A program made the translations under genes and the position numbers. 64,000 nt of DNA from CADEED01 sp041395625 (GTDB lineage Bacteria; Pseudomonadota; Gammaproteobacteria; Steroidobacterales; Steroidobacteraceae): the NCBI GenBank assembly GCA_041395625.1, contig JAWLAE010000002.1:1194695-1258694 (forward strand), in the 5' to 3' direction. Below the pieces are notes generated by a model. That model was given only the letters and a program-made list of their open reading frames with translations. It was not told the origin of the DNA and searched no databases. Shown here in pieces: positions 28,266 through 36,920 of the stretch. Positions within the stretch are counted from its first letter, which is position 1; the number at the start of each line of letters is the position of its first letter.

Positions 28266-29213
28266 ATGCGCGCACACGAAATTGCTCCGCAGGTGTTGTT
28301 GTGCTCACTGCTACCCATGGCGGCGCCGGCACTTGCCACCGCCGAGAGCATTGAATTCGTTGCGGAACACATGCCTGAAATCGCAATGGACAATCGATAT
28401 GCCACCCTGCCCCTGTGGACCAATCGAGCCGGTGGCGACGCTGATCGCTGGCGGCTCGCGGCTGCCGCTGGCTACTCTCGCATCGCGGCCGGCGGGCTGG
28501 ACTTGGGCGGAGCGATGCTGTCGTGTGCATTCGATCGGTCCATGTCAGCTGACTCGAGTCTATCGTTGTTCGGATTCTTCGACGATCTGTCATTCAGTTC
28601 CGCTCATCTCGATCGGCGACCGCTCGACGTATCATTCACAGCTGAATTGCCGCTCGTATTGCCGAGCGAGGCGCAGTTCTCCGAGCTGTCGGGCTCAACC
28701 CGGCACACCGGCCTGGGCATGGCGTTCCGCCGTGCGACCGAACGAAAGTGGCTCGGTCGCTACGAATGGACGGCCGGGCTGATGTGGGAACGCGTGGCGC
28801 TACACAACTATACCGTGCGCTATCAAATCCTCGATGGCCGCGACGCGGATGTGCGCGGTTTGCTCGACTACAGTGCGACCTACACGTTTACGACTCCATT
28901 TGCGGGCATTGCCTGGCCGCGCGAGTCTGGCAACTGGCGCACGCGGCCGCACGTGCAGGTTGCGCTGCCGTTGCCGCGACGCGGATTCGCTGGGCGTATC
29001 GTGGCAGCCGGTATCGACGCACGAGGCGACAGCGCCGATCTCGGTGCAAAACCGTTTGGCGATCCGTCGCTGACCTTGGGCTGGGATCTCACCTACATGC
29101 CCTGGAGCCTGACGGTCGACGTTGGCAGCTTCGCGTCCCAAGCCACGCTCGAGCGCCTCATCCATGAAGGTGCGCAGCGCAACTGGCTGGTATCCTTCAC
29201 TTGGGTTCACTAG
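28266..29213 (+). CDS. Predicted outer-membrane beta-barrel protein, unknown function
   Basis: A 315-residue protein with a signal peptide (MRAHEIAPQVLLCSLLPMAAPALA). The rest alternates polar and hydrophobic residues, with many Tyr, Trp and Phe and a C-terminal WLVSFTWVH, as expected for an outer-membrane barrel. I recognise no family. It is divergent from the ECF sigma gene and ends 10 bp before the PAP2 gene of the arn operon, so it may be cotranscribed with arn. A role in the envelope response is inference from position only. Confidence 0.55.
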   Translation: MRAHEIAPQVLLCSLLPMAAPALATAESIEFVAEHMPEIAMDNRYATLPLWTNRAGGDADRWRLAAAAGYSRIAAGGLDLGGAMLSCAFDRSMSADSSLSLFGFFDDLSFSSAHLDRRPLDVSFTAELPLVLPSEAQFSELSGSTRHTGLGMAFRRATERKWLGRYEWTAGLMWERVALHNYTVRYQILDGRDADVRGLLDYSATYTFTTPFAGIAWPRESGNWRTRPHVQVALPLPRRGFAGRIVAAGIDARGDSADLGAKPFGDPSLTLGWDLTYMPWSLTVDVGSFASQATLERLIHEGAQRNWLVSFTWVH

Positions 29214-29223
29214 TGACGACTGC

Positions 29224-29922
29224 ATGACAGACGCGACTACGAGCGCTGCGCGCGGCTTTTGGCTACGCCACGCCATCATTCCGCTCGCTATTGCACTTGG
29301 GCTGATCGCGTTGTTCGGTCTGACCGACCTCGATCGGTGGCTGGCAACGCGCTGGGCGTGGGATGCCGCTGCAGGGCAATTCATCGCGCACGACTCGCTT
29401 CTGGCTAACAGCATTGTTCACCGTGGGGGTCGCGTTGCAATCTGGGCAGTAGCACTGATCTGTCTCATCGGCTGGCTCGTGAATAGGCGGCGCGACGGCG
29501 CACTGAGCCGGGCCTTCGGCTTCTCACTAATTGCGCTAGCGCTGTCGATTGGCGTGGCCGCCGGCCTCAAGCAAATCACGAATGTCGACTGTCCGTGGGA
29601 CCTGCAGGGCTTCGGTGGCGACCGACCGTATGTGCATTTGTTCGCTGACCGACCGGACGACCTGCCCACCGCAAAGTGCTACCCAGCCGCGCATTCGTCG
29701 TCGGGGTTCGCGCTGTTCGCTCTTTACTTCGGCTTTCGCAACACACACCGACGCGTTGCGCTCGCGTCGTTGGCGGCTGCCTTGATCACGGGCGGCATAT
29801 TTGGTCTGGCACAGCAGGCCAGAGGAGCGCATTTTCTCTCGCACGACCTAACCAGTGCAATGCTCACGTGGTTCGTGTGTCTCGGACTCTATGTGAGGGT
29901 TTTATGGCACTCAAAGTACTGA
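29224..29922 (+). CDS. PAP2-type membrane phosphatase, candidate lipid A phosphatase (LpxE-like)
   Basis: A 232-residue, roughly six-helix membrane protein. It shows the PAP2 motifs in LpxE-like form: KQITNVDCPWDL, CYPAAHSSSGFA (PSxH variant) and QQARGAHFLSHD. The enzymes with this arrangement dephosphorylate lipid A at the periplasmic face. Its position as the first gene of the arn block suggests it removes a phosphate that would otherwise compete with or affect L-Ara4N addition. It could instead recycle undecaprenyl pyrophosphate. The ATG at 29224 is used because upstream in-frame codons extend into the preceding gene. It overlaps the next gene by 19 bp. Confidence 0.8.
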   Translation: MTDATTSAARGFWLRHAIIPLAIALGLIALFGLTDLDRWLATRWAWDAAAGQFIAHDSLLANSIVHRGGRVAIWAVALICLIGWLVNRRRDGALSRAFGFSLIALALSIGVAAGLKQITNVDCPWDLQGFGGDRPYVHLFADRPDDLPTAKCYPAAHSSSGFALFALYFGFRNTHRRVALASLAAALITGGIFGLAQQARGAHFLSHDLTSAMLTWFVCLGLYVRVLWHSKY

Positions 29923-30959
29923 TTCTCGGCGCCAACGGCTTCATCGGCAGCGCGCTCACCGCCGCAATTCTCAAACAACGGGACTGGGAAGTGTTCGGTA
30001 TGGATCTCTCAGATCACAAACTGGGCGACCTGACGAGTTCACCGCGTTTTCGCTTTGCCGAAGGCGACATCACCATCAATCGCGAGTGGGTGGAGTATCA
30101 CGTCAAGAAGGCCGACGTGGTCGTACCACTCGTCGCCATTGCGAATCCGGCCCAATACGTCACGGACCCTTTGCGGGTCTTCGAGCTCGATTTCGAGGCC
30201 AATCTCAAAGTCGTGCGCGACTGCGTGAAATACCGCAAGCGCCTCGTGTTTCCTTCCACCTCTGAAATCTACGGCATGTCGCCGGACAGCGTGCTGGATG
30301 AGGAATCGAGCAATCTCGTCTATGGTCCCATCAACAAGCAACGTTGGATCTACGCTGCATCCAAGCAAATGCTCGACCGCGTAATCTACGCTTATGGTGT
30401 GCGCGATACGTTCGACTACACCTTGTTTCGGCCGTTCAATTTCATTGGCCCGAATCTCGACAATGTGGACGAGCCAAAGGAAGGCAGCTCGCGTGTCTTC
30501 ACCCAGTTCCTGTCCAATATCATGTATCGACGGCCGATACGACTGGTGGATGGTGGTGAGCAGAAGCGTTCCTTCACCTATATCGACGACGCAATCGATT
30601 GCCTGCTGCGGATCATCGAGAACCCCGACAACGTTGCAACGCGACAGATTTTCAATATCGGCAATCCCGCGAATTGCGTGTCGATCGGCGAACTCGCGCG
30701 CCTGATGATCGAGTCAGCGAAGCAGTTCCCAAGTCTGCGAGAGCGGGCGAACGCCACAGAAATCACGTCGGTCACATCGGCCGACTACTACGGCAAGTAC
30801 TACCAGGACATCCAGACTCGTGTGCCGGCAATCGATGCGGCACGCCAGAGTCTCGGCTGGGCGCCAAGCACTGATCTGGCCACCGCAGTTCGCAAGACCA
30901 TCGACTACTATGTTCGGCTCGAGAACGAGCAGCGACGCTCGGTCAGCAAGATCGCCTGA
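29904..30959 (+). CDS. arnA: UDP-glucuronic acid oxidative decarboxylase, stand-alone ArnA C-terminal domain
   Basis: This 351-residue SDR enzyme matches the C-terminal half of E. coli ArnA, which oxidatively decarboxylates UDP-GlcA to UDP-4-keto-pentose with NAD+. It has the Rossmann motif GANGFIG at 9-15. Ser120 in STSEIYG, and Tyr150/Lys154 in YAASK, form the catalytic triad. RPFNFIGP and the C-terminal RVPAIDAARQSLGW carry the Arg found in ArnA. The formyltransferase half is encoded separately at 35088. The ATG at 29904 follows GAGGG and overlaps the PAP2 stop. It ends 1 bp before arnT. Confidence 0.93.
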   Translation: MALKVLILGANGFIGSALTAAILKQRDWEVFGMDLSDHKLGDLTSSPRFRFAEGDITINREWVEYHVKKADVVVPLVAIANPAQYVTDPLRVFELDFEANLKVVRDCVKYRKRLVFPSTSEIYGMSPDSVLDEESSNLVYGPINKQRWIYAASKQMLDRVIYAYGVRDTFDYTLFRPFNFIGPNLDNVDEPKEGSSRVFTQFLSNIMYRRPIRLVDGGEQKRSFTYIDDAIDCLLRIIENPDNVATRQIFNIGNPANCVSIGELARLMIESAKQFPSLRERANATEITSVTSADYYGKYYQDIQTRVPAIDAARQSLGWAPSTDLATAVRKTIDYYVRLENEQRRSVSKIA

Positions 30960-30960
30960 A

Positions 30961-32595
30961 ATGACTGCAACGGCCACTCTTGGCGCCGGCATGTGGCGGT
31001 TGTGGGCGCTACTCGGCGTCCTGTGGTTAGCGACACTGCCGGTGCGGCCGTTGTTCGACCCGGACGAGGGGCGCTACGGCGAAATTCCGCGGGAGATGTG
31101 GGCCACGGGCGACTGGGTGACGCCGCGCCTCAATGGCGTCAAGTACTTCGAGAAACCACCGCTGCAATATTGGGCCACAGCCGCGCTGTATTCTGTGTTT
31201 GGCAAGAGCGAGTGGACCGCCAGACTGTGGGCGGCGGCGATTGGATTTCTCTGTATCCCGCTCGTCTACGGGTTCACCAGAAAAATAGGTGAATCGCATG
31301 AAATCGCCGCTATTGGCGCCGCGTCCCTGGCAACGAATCCGCTGTTCGTGATCGTCGGTCATCTCAATCTGCTCGACCAGGCCTTCAGCTTCTTCCTGGT
31401 CGCCGCGGTATTCGCATTCGTACTGGCTCAGCGTGGCGCCTCACCGATCGGTGCGGAACGACGTTGGATGCTGCTGGCTTGGGCCAGTCTGGCGCTGGCG
31501 GTGTTGAGCAAGGGCATCGTCGCGTTGGTACTGACTGGCGCGACACTGGTCGTTTACATGCTGATGACACGCGATCTGACGCCGCTGAAGCGCATGCATT
31601 TCCTGCCGGGCTTGGCGCTGTTCGCCACGATCACGGTGCCATGGTTCTGGCTGGTGCAATCGCGCAATCCTGAGTTCGCTGCTTTCTTTTTCGTGCACGA
31701 GCACTTCGCACGTTTCCTGACGACTGTGCACAAGCGCGCTGCACCGTGGTGGTTCTTCGTCCCGCTGCTGTTCTTCGCGCTGAGCCCGGTGTTGGCAAGC
31801 GTCAAAGACGCGGTCGTCAATGCCTGGCGGGGACCGGCAACACCTGGCGGGATCCCTGCGCAGCGATTCCTGCTCGTCTGGTGCGCCGTCACCTTCGTGT
31901 TCTTCTCCGTGTCGCAATCCAAGCTCGTGCCGTATGCATTGCCACTGCTACCGCCGCTCGCCGTGTTGCTCGCCCAAACGCTGCGCAACGATGCGCGTGC
32001 GCTCGGCCGAGCTGCATGGGTGGTCGGCGGCACGCTCACGGTGCTGGCGCTCGGGTTGATGGCATACGACCAGCGCCGCAACGGCACATTGCACACGGAC
32101 GTGGCCATCTGGGCCGGTGTCGGTCTGATCGCTGGCCTGACACCGCTGCTGTTGCGTTGGCTGAGCATCCGCGTATCACCGGTAGGTGGCTGGGCGCTGC
32201 TGGCCGCCGTTTGCATCGTAGGCTATCAGGCGCACATCATGGCCTATAGCGTCCTGCCGCCAACTCGCTCGGGCCAAGGCCTCGCGCTGCAAGTGGCGCC
32301 CGTGATTCGGCGGGACACCGAGTTGTTTTCAGTGGCCCAATTTCGGCATACGCTCGCCTTCTATCTCGAGCAGCCGCTGCAGGTTTTCGACTATGGCGGC
32401 GAGCTTGAGTTTGGTATGCGGCAGGAGGGCATCGCGTTGACCACGGGTACCACAGAATTTCTCGAGCGCTGGCAGCGCGCCGACGACGCCATTGCATTCA
32501 TCGAACCGCGCATCTATGACGATTTGGTTGCAGCTGGCATGCCTGGCCGTGTGCTGGCTAACGACTTACAGAGTGTCGCGGTGAGCCGCCGATGA
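30961..32595 (+). CDS. arnT: Undecaprenyl-phosphate L-Ara4N:lipid A transferase ArnT
   Basis: A 544-residue polytopic GT83 enzyme that transfers L-Ara4N from undecaprenyl phosphate to lipid A phosphates in the periplasm. The N-terminal loop has PDEGRYGEIPREM and YFEKPPLQYW, both hallmark ArnT regions. About twelve membrane helices follow, and then a soluble C-terminal domain. It is the classical terminal enzyme of the arn pathway. The start ATG at 30961 lies 1 bp after the dehydrogenase stop, and its stop overlaps the small flippase subunit gene by 4 bp. Together with the enzyme at 20677 this gives two ArnT-like proteins in the window. Confidence 0.92.
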   Translation: MTATATLGAGMWRLWALLGVLWLATLPVRPLFDPDEGRYGEIPREMWATGDWVTPRLNGVKYFEKPPLQYWATAALYSVFGKSEWTARLWAAAIGFLCIPLVYGFTRKIGESHEIAAIGAASLATNPLFVIVGHLNLLDQAFSFFLVAAVFAFVLAQRGASPIGAERRWMLLAWASLALAVLSKGIVALVLTGATLVVYMLMTRDLTPLKRMHFLPGLALFATITVPWFWLVQSRNPEFAAFFFVHEHFARFLTTVHKRAAPWWFFVPLLFFALSPVLASVKDAVVNAWRGPATPGGIPAQRFLLVWCAVTFVFFSVSQSKLVPYALPLLPPLAVLLAQTLRNDARALGRAAWVVGGTLTVLALGLMAYDQRRNGTLHTDVAIWAGVGLIAGLTPLLLRWLSIRVSPVGGWALLAAVCIVGYQAHIMAYSVLPPTRSGQGLALQVAPVIRRDTELFSVAQFRHTLAFYLEQPLQVFDYGGELEFGMRQEGIALTTGTTEFLERWQRADDAIAFIEPRIYDDLVAAGMPGRVLANDLQSVAVSRR

Positions 32596-32963
32596 AGTGG
32601 GCGGACTTTGGCTGGCTGTTTTTCGGCGTTGCACTGAACGCAGGCGCCCAGTTGGGTCTCAAGGCGGCGACGCACGCCACCGGCCCGATCGCCGGCACTG
32701 CGCGCGGCATCTGGCAATCGGGCCAGGCGATCGCAGCGGCGCCAGTATTCTGGCTGGCGCTGGGCGCATACGGTCTGTCGGTCATTGTCTGGCTCGTCGG
32801 TCTGTCACGCGTGCCAGTCAGCCAGGCCTATCCCATTCTGTCGCTCGGCTACGTGCTCACCGCCCTGCTTGCCTGGCCTTTGCTCGGCGAAACCGTGTCT
32901 GCGCAACGATTCGCCGGTATTTTCGTCATCATTGCCGGCGTGTGGCTCGTCACACGGTCCTGA
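32592..32963 (+). CDS. EamA/SMR-like flippase subunit (ArnE/ArnF-like)
   Basis: A 123-residue protein with four transmembrane helices, the size and topology of ArnE/ArnF. Recognisable segments are LNAGAQLGLKAATH in TM1-2, VIVWLVGLSRVPVSQAYPIL in TM3 and WPLLGETVSAQRFAGIFVI in TM4. The pair ArnE-ArnF is thought to flip undecaprenyl phosphate-L-Ara4N across the inner membrane. Only one such gene is present here, so it may work as a homo-oligomer or with a partner elsewhere. It overlaps arnT by 4 bp and precedes arnB by 22 bp. Confidence 0.8.
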   Translation: MKWADFGWLFFGVALNAGAQLGLKAATHATGPIAGTARGIWQSGQAIAAAPVFWLALGAYGLSVIVWLVGLSRVPVSQAYPILSLGYVLTALLAWPLLGETVSAQRFAGIFVIIAGVWLVTRS

Positions 32964-32985
32964 TCCGCCCACTCGAAAGTCAGCC

Positions 32986-34107
32986 ATGAGCTTAGATCGA
33001 CTGCCCTTTACGCGTCCAACGATCGACGAGTCGACCATCGCCGGCGTTGTGGATGTACTACGTTCCGGCTGGCTCGCCAGCGGCCCGCGGGTGCAAGCCT
33101 TCGAAACAGCACTATCGAACTATCTGGGTGGTCGCCCGGTGCGCACCATGACCTCGGCCACGGCGGCGCTCGAAATCGCGCTGTTCGTCGCCAGGATCGG
33201 CCCCGGCGATGAAGTAATCACGACTCCGATGAGCTGGTGCGCCACCGCCAATGTCATCGTACGGCTCGGCGCCAAACCGGTGTTCGTCGACATCGATCTG
33301 GACTCACGCAATCTGCTGCTCGATCAAGTAGAAGCCGCGATCACGGCGCGCACACGCGCCATATTGCCCGTGCATTTCTCAGGCCTGCCCGTGCATATGG
33401 ATCGTTTGTACGCCATCGCGCAACGCCATGGCTTGCGCGTCATTGAAGACGCGGCACACGCCATCGGCTCGGCTTGGGGTGGGCGCCAAATTGGCAGTTT
33501 CGGCGATCTAGTCTGCTTCAGTTTTCACCCCAACAAGAACATGACGACTGGCGAGGGCGGCGCAATCGTGGCCAGTTCCCCCGAGGAACTGCGTCTGATC
33601 GAAGCGTACCGCTTCAACGGCGTCGTCAAACCGGCGCCTGGTGAACTCGACGTACTGTTCCCGGGCATGAAGGCCAATATGTCGGATATCCAGGCGAGCA
33701 TCGGGCTCAGTCAGCTCGCACGGCTGGAGGAATTCAACACGCGACGGCGGGAGCTCGTCGCACGCTACTATCAACTCTGGGATCATTCGTGCCCGCTGCG
33801 CCTGCCGGCACGAGGCGATGCGGGCCACAGCTGGCATATGTTCGCGCCCTTGTTACCGTTAGAGTCCGTTGGCATGACACGCAGTGACTTCATTCGAAAG
33901 ATGGACGAGCGTGGCATTGCGGTCGGCATTCACTATCCAGCGATCCACTTGCTGAGCGCCTACCGCGAATTGGGCGGGCACGTCGGACAGTTCCCTAACG
34001 CCGAGCGCGTGGGTCGCGAGACCCTGACCTTGCCGCTGTTTCCAACCATGCGCGAAACAGACGTGGACCGGGTGGTCGACGCGGTCAATGACATTCTAAG
34101 GCGTTAG
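32986..34107 (+). CDS. arnB: UDP-4-amino-4-deoxy-L-arabinose aminotransferase ArnB
   Basis: A 373-residue PLP-dependent DegT/DnrJ/EryC1 aminotransferase that converts UDP-4-keto-pentose to UDP-L-Ara4N using glutamate. It shows the PLP-contact strand VIEDAAHAIGS and the Schiff-base Lys184 in FHPNKNMTTGEGG. MSDIQASIGLSQLARLE follows, and the C-terminal substrate region has IHYPAIHLL. Length and motif order are standard for ArnB. The ATG at 32986 is chosen because the upstream in-frame sequence reads through the flippase gene. It is 6 bp from arnC. Confidence 0.93.
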   Translation: MSLDRLPFTRPTIDESTIAGVVDVLRSGWLASGPRVQAFETALSNYLGGRPVRTMTSATAALEIALFVARIGPGDEVITTPMSWCATANVIVRLGAKPVFVDIDLDSRNLLLDQVEAAITARTRAILPVHFSGLPVHMDRLYAIAQRHGLRVIEDAAHAIGSAWGGRQIGSFGDLVCFSFHPNKNMTTGEGGAIVASSPEELRLIEAYRFNGVVKPAPGELDVLFPGMKANMSDIQASIGLSQLARLEEFNTRRRELVARYYQLWDHSCPLRLPARGDAGHSWHMFAPLLPLESVGMTRSDFIRKMDERGIAVGIHYPAIHLLSAYRELGGHVGQFPNAERVGRETLTLPLFPTMRETDVDRVVDAVNDILRR

Positions 34108-34113
34108 AGACCG

Positions 34114-35091
34114 ATGTCGCCCGAGATCTCCATCGTCATCCCCGTCTACAACGAAGAAGCTGGGCTACCACTGCTGTTCGCGCGACTGTATCCGGCACTC
34201 GATGCATTGCAGCGCAGCTATGAAGTGATCTTCGTCGACGACGGCAGCCGCGATCGCTCGATCGAGCTGCTGCGCGAGACCGTGGAGCAACATCCAACCA
34301 ACGCCAGGGCAATGATCCTGGCTCACAACGTGGGCCAACACCTGGCCATCCTGGCTGCGTTCGAGCGCGCGCGTGGCACATACGTGATTACGCTGGATGC
34401 GGACCTGCAGAATCCGCCCGAAGAGATCGGCGCCGTGGTGCGCGCGCTCGATGAGGGCGCCGACTATGTAGGCACGATTCGGACCATTCGCGAGGATGTC
34501 TGGTGGCGCCGGACCGCGTCCCGCTGGGTCAATCGCGTCCGCGAGCGTACGACCAAAATTCGCATAACAGACCAGGGTTGCATGCTGCGCGGCTATGACC
34601 GGCGGATCGTCGAAGCAGTCAATCACTGCGGCGAAGTCACGCCGTTCGTGCCGGCACTGGCTTATACGTTCGCGCGGCGTCCGGTAGAAATCCCGGTGAA
34701 ACACGCGGAGCGCGCGGCGGGCGAATCGAAGTACTCGATGTTCCAGCTCATGCGTCTCAATTTCGATCTGATGACTGGCTATTCGCTGCTGCCGCTGCAA
34801 ATCTTCTCGGTCTCGGGGATTCTGATCGCGTTCCTGTCGCTGCTGTTCGTTGTTTACCTCGCGGTCCGCCGGCTGCTCGTTGGACCGGAGGCGGCTGGTG
34901 TGTTCACGCTGTTCGGCATCGCGTTCTTTCTGCTCGGCTGCGTGCTCTTCGGGCTAGGCATCGTCGGCGAGTATGTCGGGCGCATCTTCGAGCAGGTGCG
35001 CAGTCGCCCACGCTACGTCGTTGCGGAGTTCCTGGGCGATCAGCGCAGTGTCCCCAGGGGCGATCGTGCCGCCACACGAGTAGCGCCTTGA
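34114..35091 (+). CDS. arnC: Undecaprenyl-phosphate 4-deoxy-4-formamido-L-arabinose transferase ArnC
   Basis: A 325-residue GT2 polyprenyl-phosphate glycosyltransferase. It begins with SIVIPVYNEEAGL, has VDDGSRDRS and the metal-binding DADLQNPPEE, then RITDQGCMLRGYDR. Two C-terminal transmembrane helices cover about 230-310 (LPLQIFSVSGILIAFLSLLF and GIAFFLLGCVLFGLGIVGEY). It attaches Ara4FN to undecaprenyl phosphate at the cytoplasmic face. Its stop overlaps the TTG start of the formyltransferase by 4 bp. Confidence 0.93.
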   Translation: MSPEISIVIPVYNEEAGLPLLFARLYPALDALQRSYEVIFVDDGSRDRSIELLRETVEQHPTNARAMILAHNVGQHLAILAAFERARGTYVITLDADLQNPPEEIGAVVRALDEGADYVGTIRTIREDVWWRRTASRWVNRVRERTTKIRITDQGCMLRGYDRRIVEAVNHCGEVTPFVPALAYTFARRPVEIPVKHAERAAGESKYSMFQLMRLNFDLMTGYSLLPLQIFSVSGILIAFLSLLFVVYLAVRRLLVGPEAAGVFTLFGIAFFLLGCVLFGLGIVGEYVGRIFEQVRSRPRYVVAEFLGDQRSVPRGDRAATRVAP

Positions 35092-36020
35092 AGCCGACAG
35101 CGGTGGTATTCGCCTATAGCGAGGTCGGCGTGCGGTGCCTGGAAGTGTTGCTGGCCGCGCAGGTCGATGTGTCACTGGTCGTCACTCACGACGACGATCC
35201 CAACGAGACGCGCTGGTTCGCGAGCGTCGCGGAGCTGGCGGAGAAGTATCGACTGGCCTGTATTGCGCCTGCATCCGTGGCCGACGCAGCACTGCAACAA
35301 CGAGTCGCCGAGCTCGCGCCGGATTTCATCTTTTCTTTCTACTACCGATTCCTGCTCGGCGACGCGCTGCTCGAGTGCGCCAGGCGTGGCGCACTCAATA
35401 TCCACGGCTCGCTGCTGCCCAAATTTCGTGGCCGCGCGCCGGTGAACTGGGCAATACTCCGCGGCGCCACGGAGACCGGCGCCACCCTGCACTACATGGT
35501 GGCGCGCGCGGATGCCGGCAATATCGTCGATCAACAGGCCGTGCCGATCGGCGAAGACGACGATGCGCTGACAGTTTTTCGACGCGTCAGTGCGGCTGCG
35601 GAAACCATTCTTGCGCGCAGCCTCTCGAGGCTGATAGACGGTTCGGCACCATCGATCCCGCAGCCGATCCTTCCCGGGGAGTACTTTGGTCGTCGGCGGC
35701 CCGAAGACGGCCGTATCGATTGGTCGCGGCCGGCGCGTGTGATCCATAACCTGGTGCGCGCAGTTGCACCGCCGTATCCAGGCGCATTCACGTTCGTGAA
35801 CAGCGAGCGTTGGCAAATCAATCGAACCAAAGTGTTGGCCGAGAGGTGCGAGCCGGCTCCCAGGCTTGCGCGCCTGACCGGGGTGGGTGGGCTGTGCATA
35901 GCCGATTGTGTGGACGGTGGCCGCCTCCTGATCGTCGCTGCACAAGCCGATGGCGGTCCAATCGACCTGGTTCGACTCGCCGCGGAACTCGAGCGAGCGC
36001 CATTGCAGTTGTCACCCTGA
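35088..36020 (+). CDS. arnA: UDP-L-Ara4N formyltransferase, stand-alone ArnA N-terminal domain
   Basis: A 310-residue 10-formyl-THF-dependent formyltransferase matching the N-terminal half of E. coli ArnA. The catalytic triad is visible as Asn104 and His106 in LNIHGSLLPKFRGRAPVN and Asp142 in ADAGN. The C-terminal part retains the methionyl-tRNA formyltransferase-like fold (WSRPARVIHNLVRAVAPPYP). It formylates UDP-L-Ara4N before ArnC. It starts with TTG at 35088 in a TTGA overlap with arnC, so expression is coupled. It is split from its decarboxylase partner by four genes. Confidence 0.93.
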   Translation: MKPTAVVFAYSEVGVRCLEVLLAAQVDVSLVVTHDDDPNETRWFASVAELAEKYRLACIAPASVADAALQQRVAELAPDFIFSFYYRFLLGDALLECARRGALNIHGSLLPKFRGRAPVNWAILRGATETGATLHYMVARADAGNIVDQQAVPIGEDDDALTVFRRVSAAAETILARSLSRLIDGSAPSIPQPILPGEYFGRRRPEDGRIDWSRPARVIHNLVRAVAPPYPGAFTFVNSERWQINRTKVLAERCEPAPRLARLTGVGGLCIADCVDGGRLLIVAAQADGGPIDLVRLAAELERAPLQLSP

Positions 36021-36023
36021 TGG

Positions 36024-36920
36024 ATGGCTGTGCCAACACTCGCGCTGAAGGTTGACGTCGATACTTTGCGCGGCACGCGCGAGGGCGTGCCGCGCCTGGT
36101 CGAGCTGCTGCAGCGACTGCACGCCCAGGCAACGTTCTTGTTCAGCGTCGGGCCAGATCATACCGGCCGCGCGTTGCGTCGCGTATTCCGTCGTGGCTTC
36201 CTCAGCAAAGTGCGACGCACGTCGGTCGTCAGCAATTACGGACTGGGCACTTTGCTCTACGGCACGCTCCTGCCGGGCCCGCGTATCGGCGAACGTTGCG
36301 TGAGCCAGATGCGCGCAGTGTTGGCGGCCGGCTTCGAAGTGGGTCTGCATGCGCATGACCACGTCAAATGGCAGGACGGCGTCAGCCAGGCCTCGGCGGC
36401 GTGGACGCGCCGCGAACTCGAGTTAGCCTGCCGGGAGTATCGACAAATCTTCGCTTGCCGCCCGCTCATCCACGGGGCCGCCGGCTGGCAAGTGAATGCC
36501 CACGTCCCGTTGCTGGAGGCCGAGCTCGGCTTCGAGTTCGCCTCCGACACGCGCGGCCATGGCCCATTTCGACCCGCGGGCGGCGGTGTACCCCAATTGC
36601 CGACAACACTGCCGACGCTCGATGAACTGATCGGTCGCAATGATTTGACGAGCGACGATCCAGTCGAAACACTACTCGCCATGACGCAGAACCCGCCGCC
36701 ACAAGGACACGTCTTCACGCTGCACGCTGAGATCGAAGGCGGGGCCTATGCGCTGCCGTTCGAACGACTCCTGCAAGGCTGGCGCGCCCAGGGCTACCAC
36801 TTCGTCACTATGGGTGAGATGTTTCGAGCGCTCGACGGCGCCGCGCTACCGTGCAATGCCATCGTCCGCGGCGCAGTTCCGGGCCGTTCGGGCACACTCG
36901 CACTGCAGGCCATGGAATGA
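36024..36920 (+). CDS. arnD: 4-deoxy-4-formamido-L-arabinose-phosphoundecaprenol deformylase ArnD
   Basis: A 298-residue polysaccharide-deacetylase-fold enzyme that removes the formyl group after ArnC. The metal-binding start is KVDVDT, and HAHDHVKWQ, PLIHGAAGWQVN, FASDTRGHGPF and HVFTLHAEIEG follow; all are typical ArnD blocks. The ATG at 36024 follows the formyltransferase stop by 3 bp. Its stop overlaps the LptF-like gene by 4 bp. ArnD is normally the point at which undecaprenyl-P-L-Ara4N becomes ready for flipping. Confidence 0.92.
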   Translation: MAVPTLALKVDVDTLRGTREGVPRLVELLQRLHAQATFLFSVGPDHTGRALRRVFRRGFLSKVRRTSVVSNYGLGTLLYGTLLPGPRIGERCVSQMRAVLAAGFEVGLHAHDHVKWQDGVSQASAAWTRRELELACREYRQIFACRPLIHGAAGWQVNAHVPLLEAELGFEFASDTRGHGPFRPAGGGVPQLPTTLPTLDELIGRNDLTSDDPVETLLAMTQNPPPQGHVFTLHAEIEGGAYALPFERLLQGWRAQGYHFVTMGEMFRALDGAALPCNAIVRGAVPGRSGTLALQAME

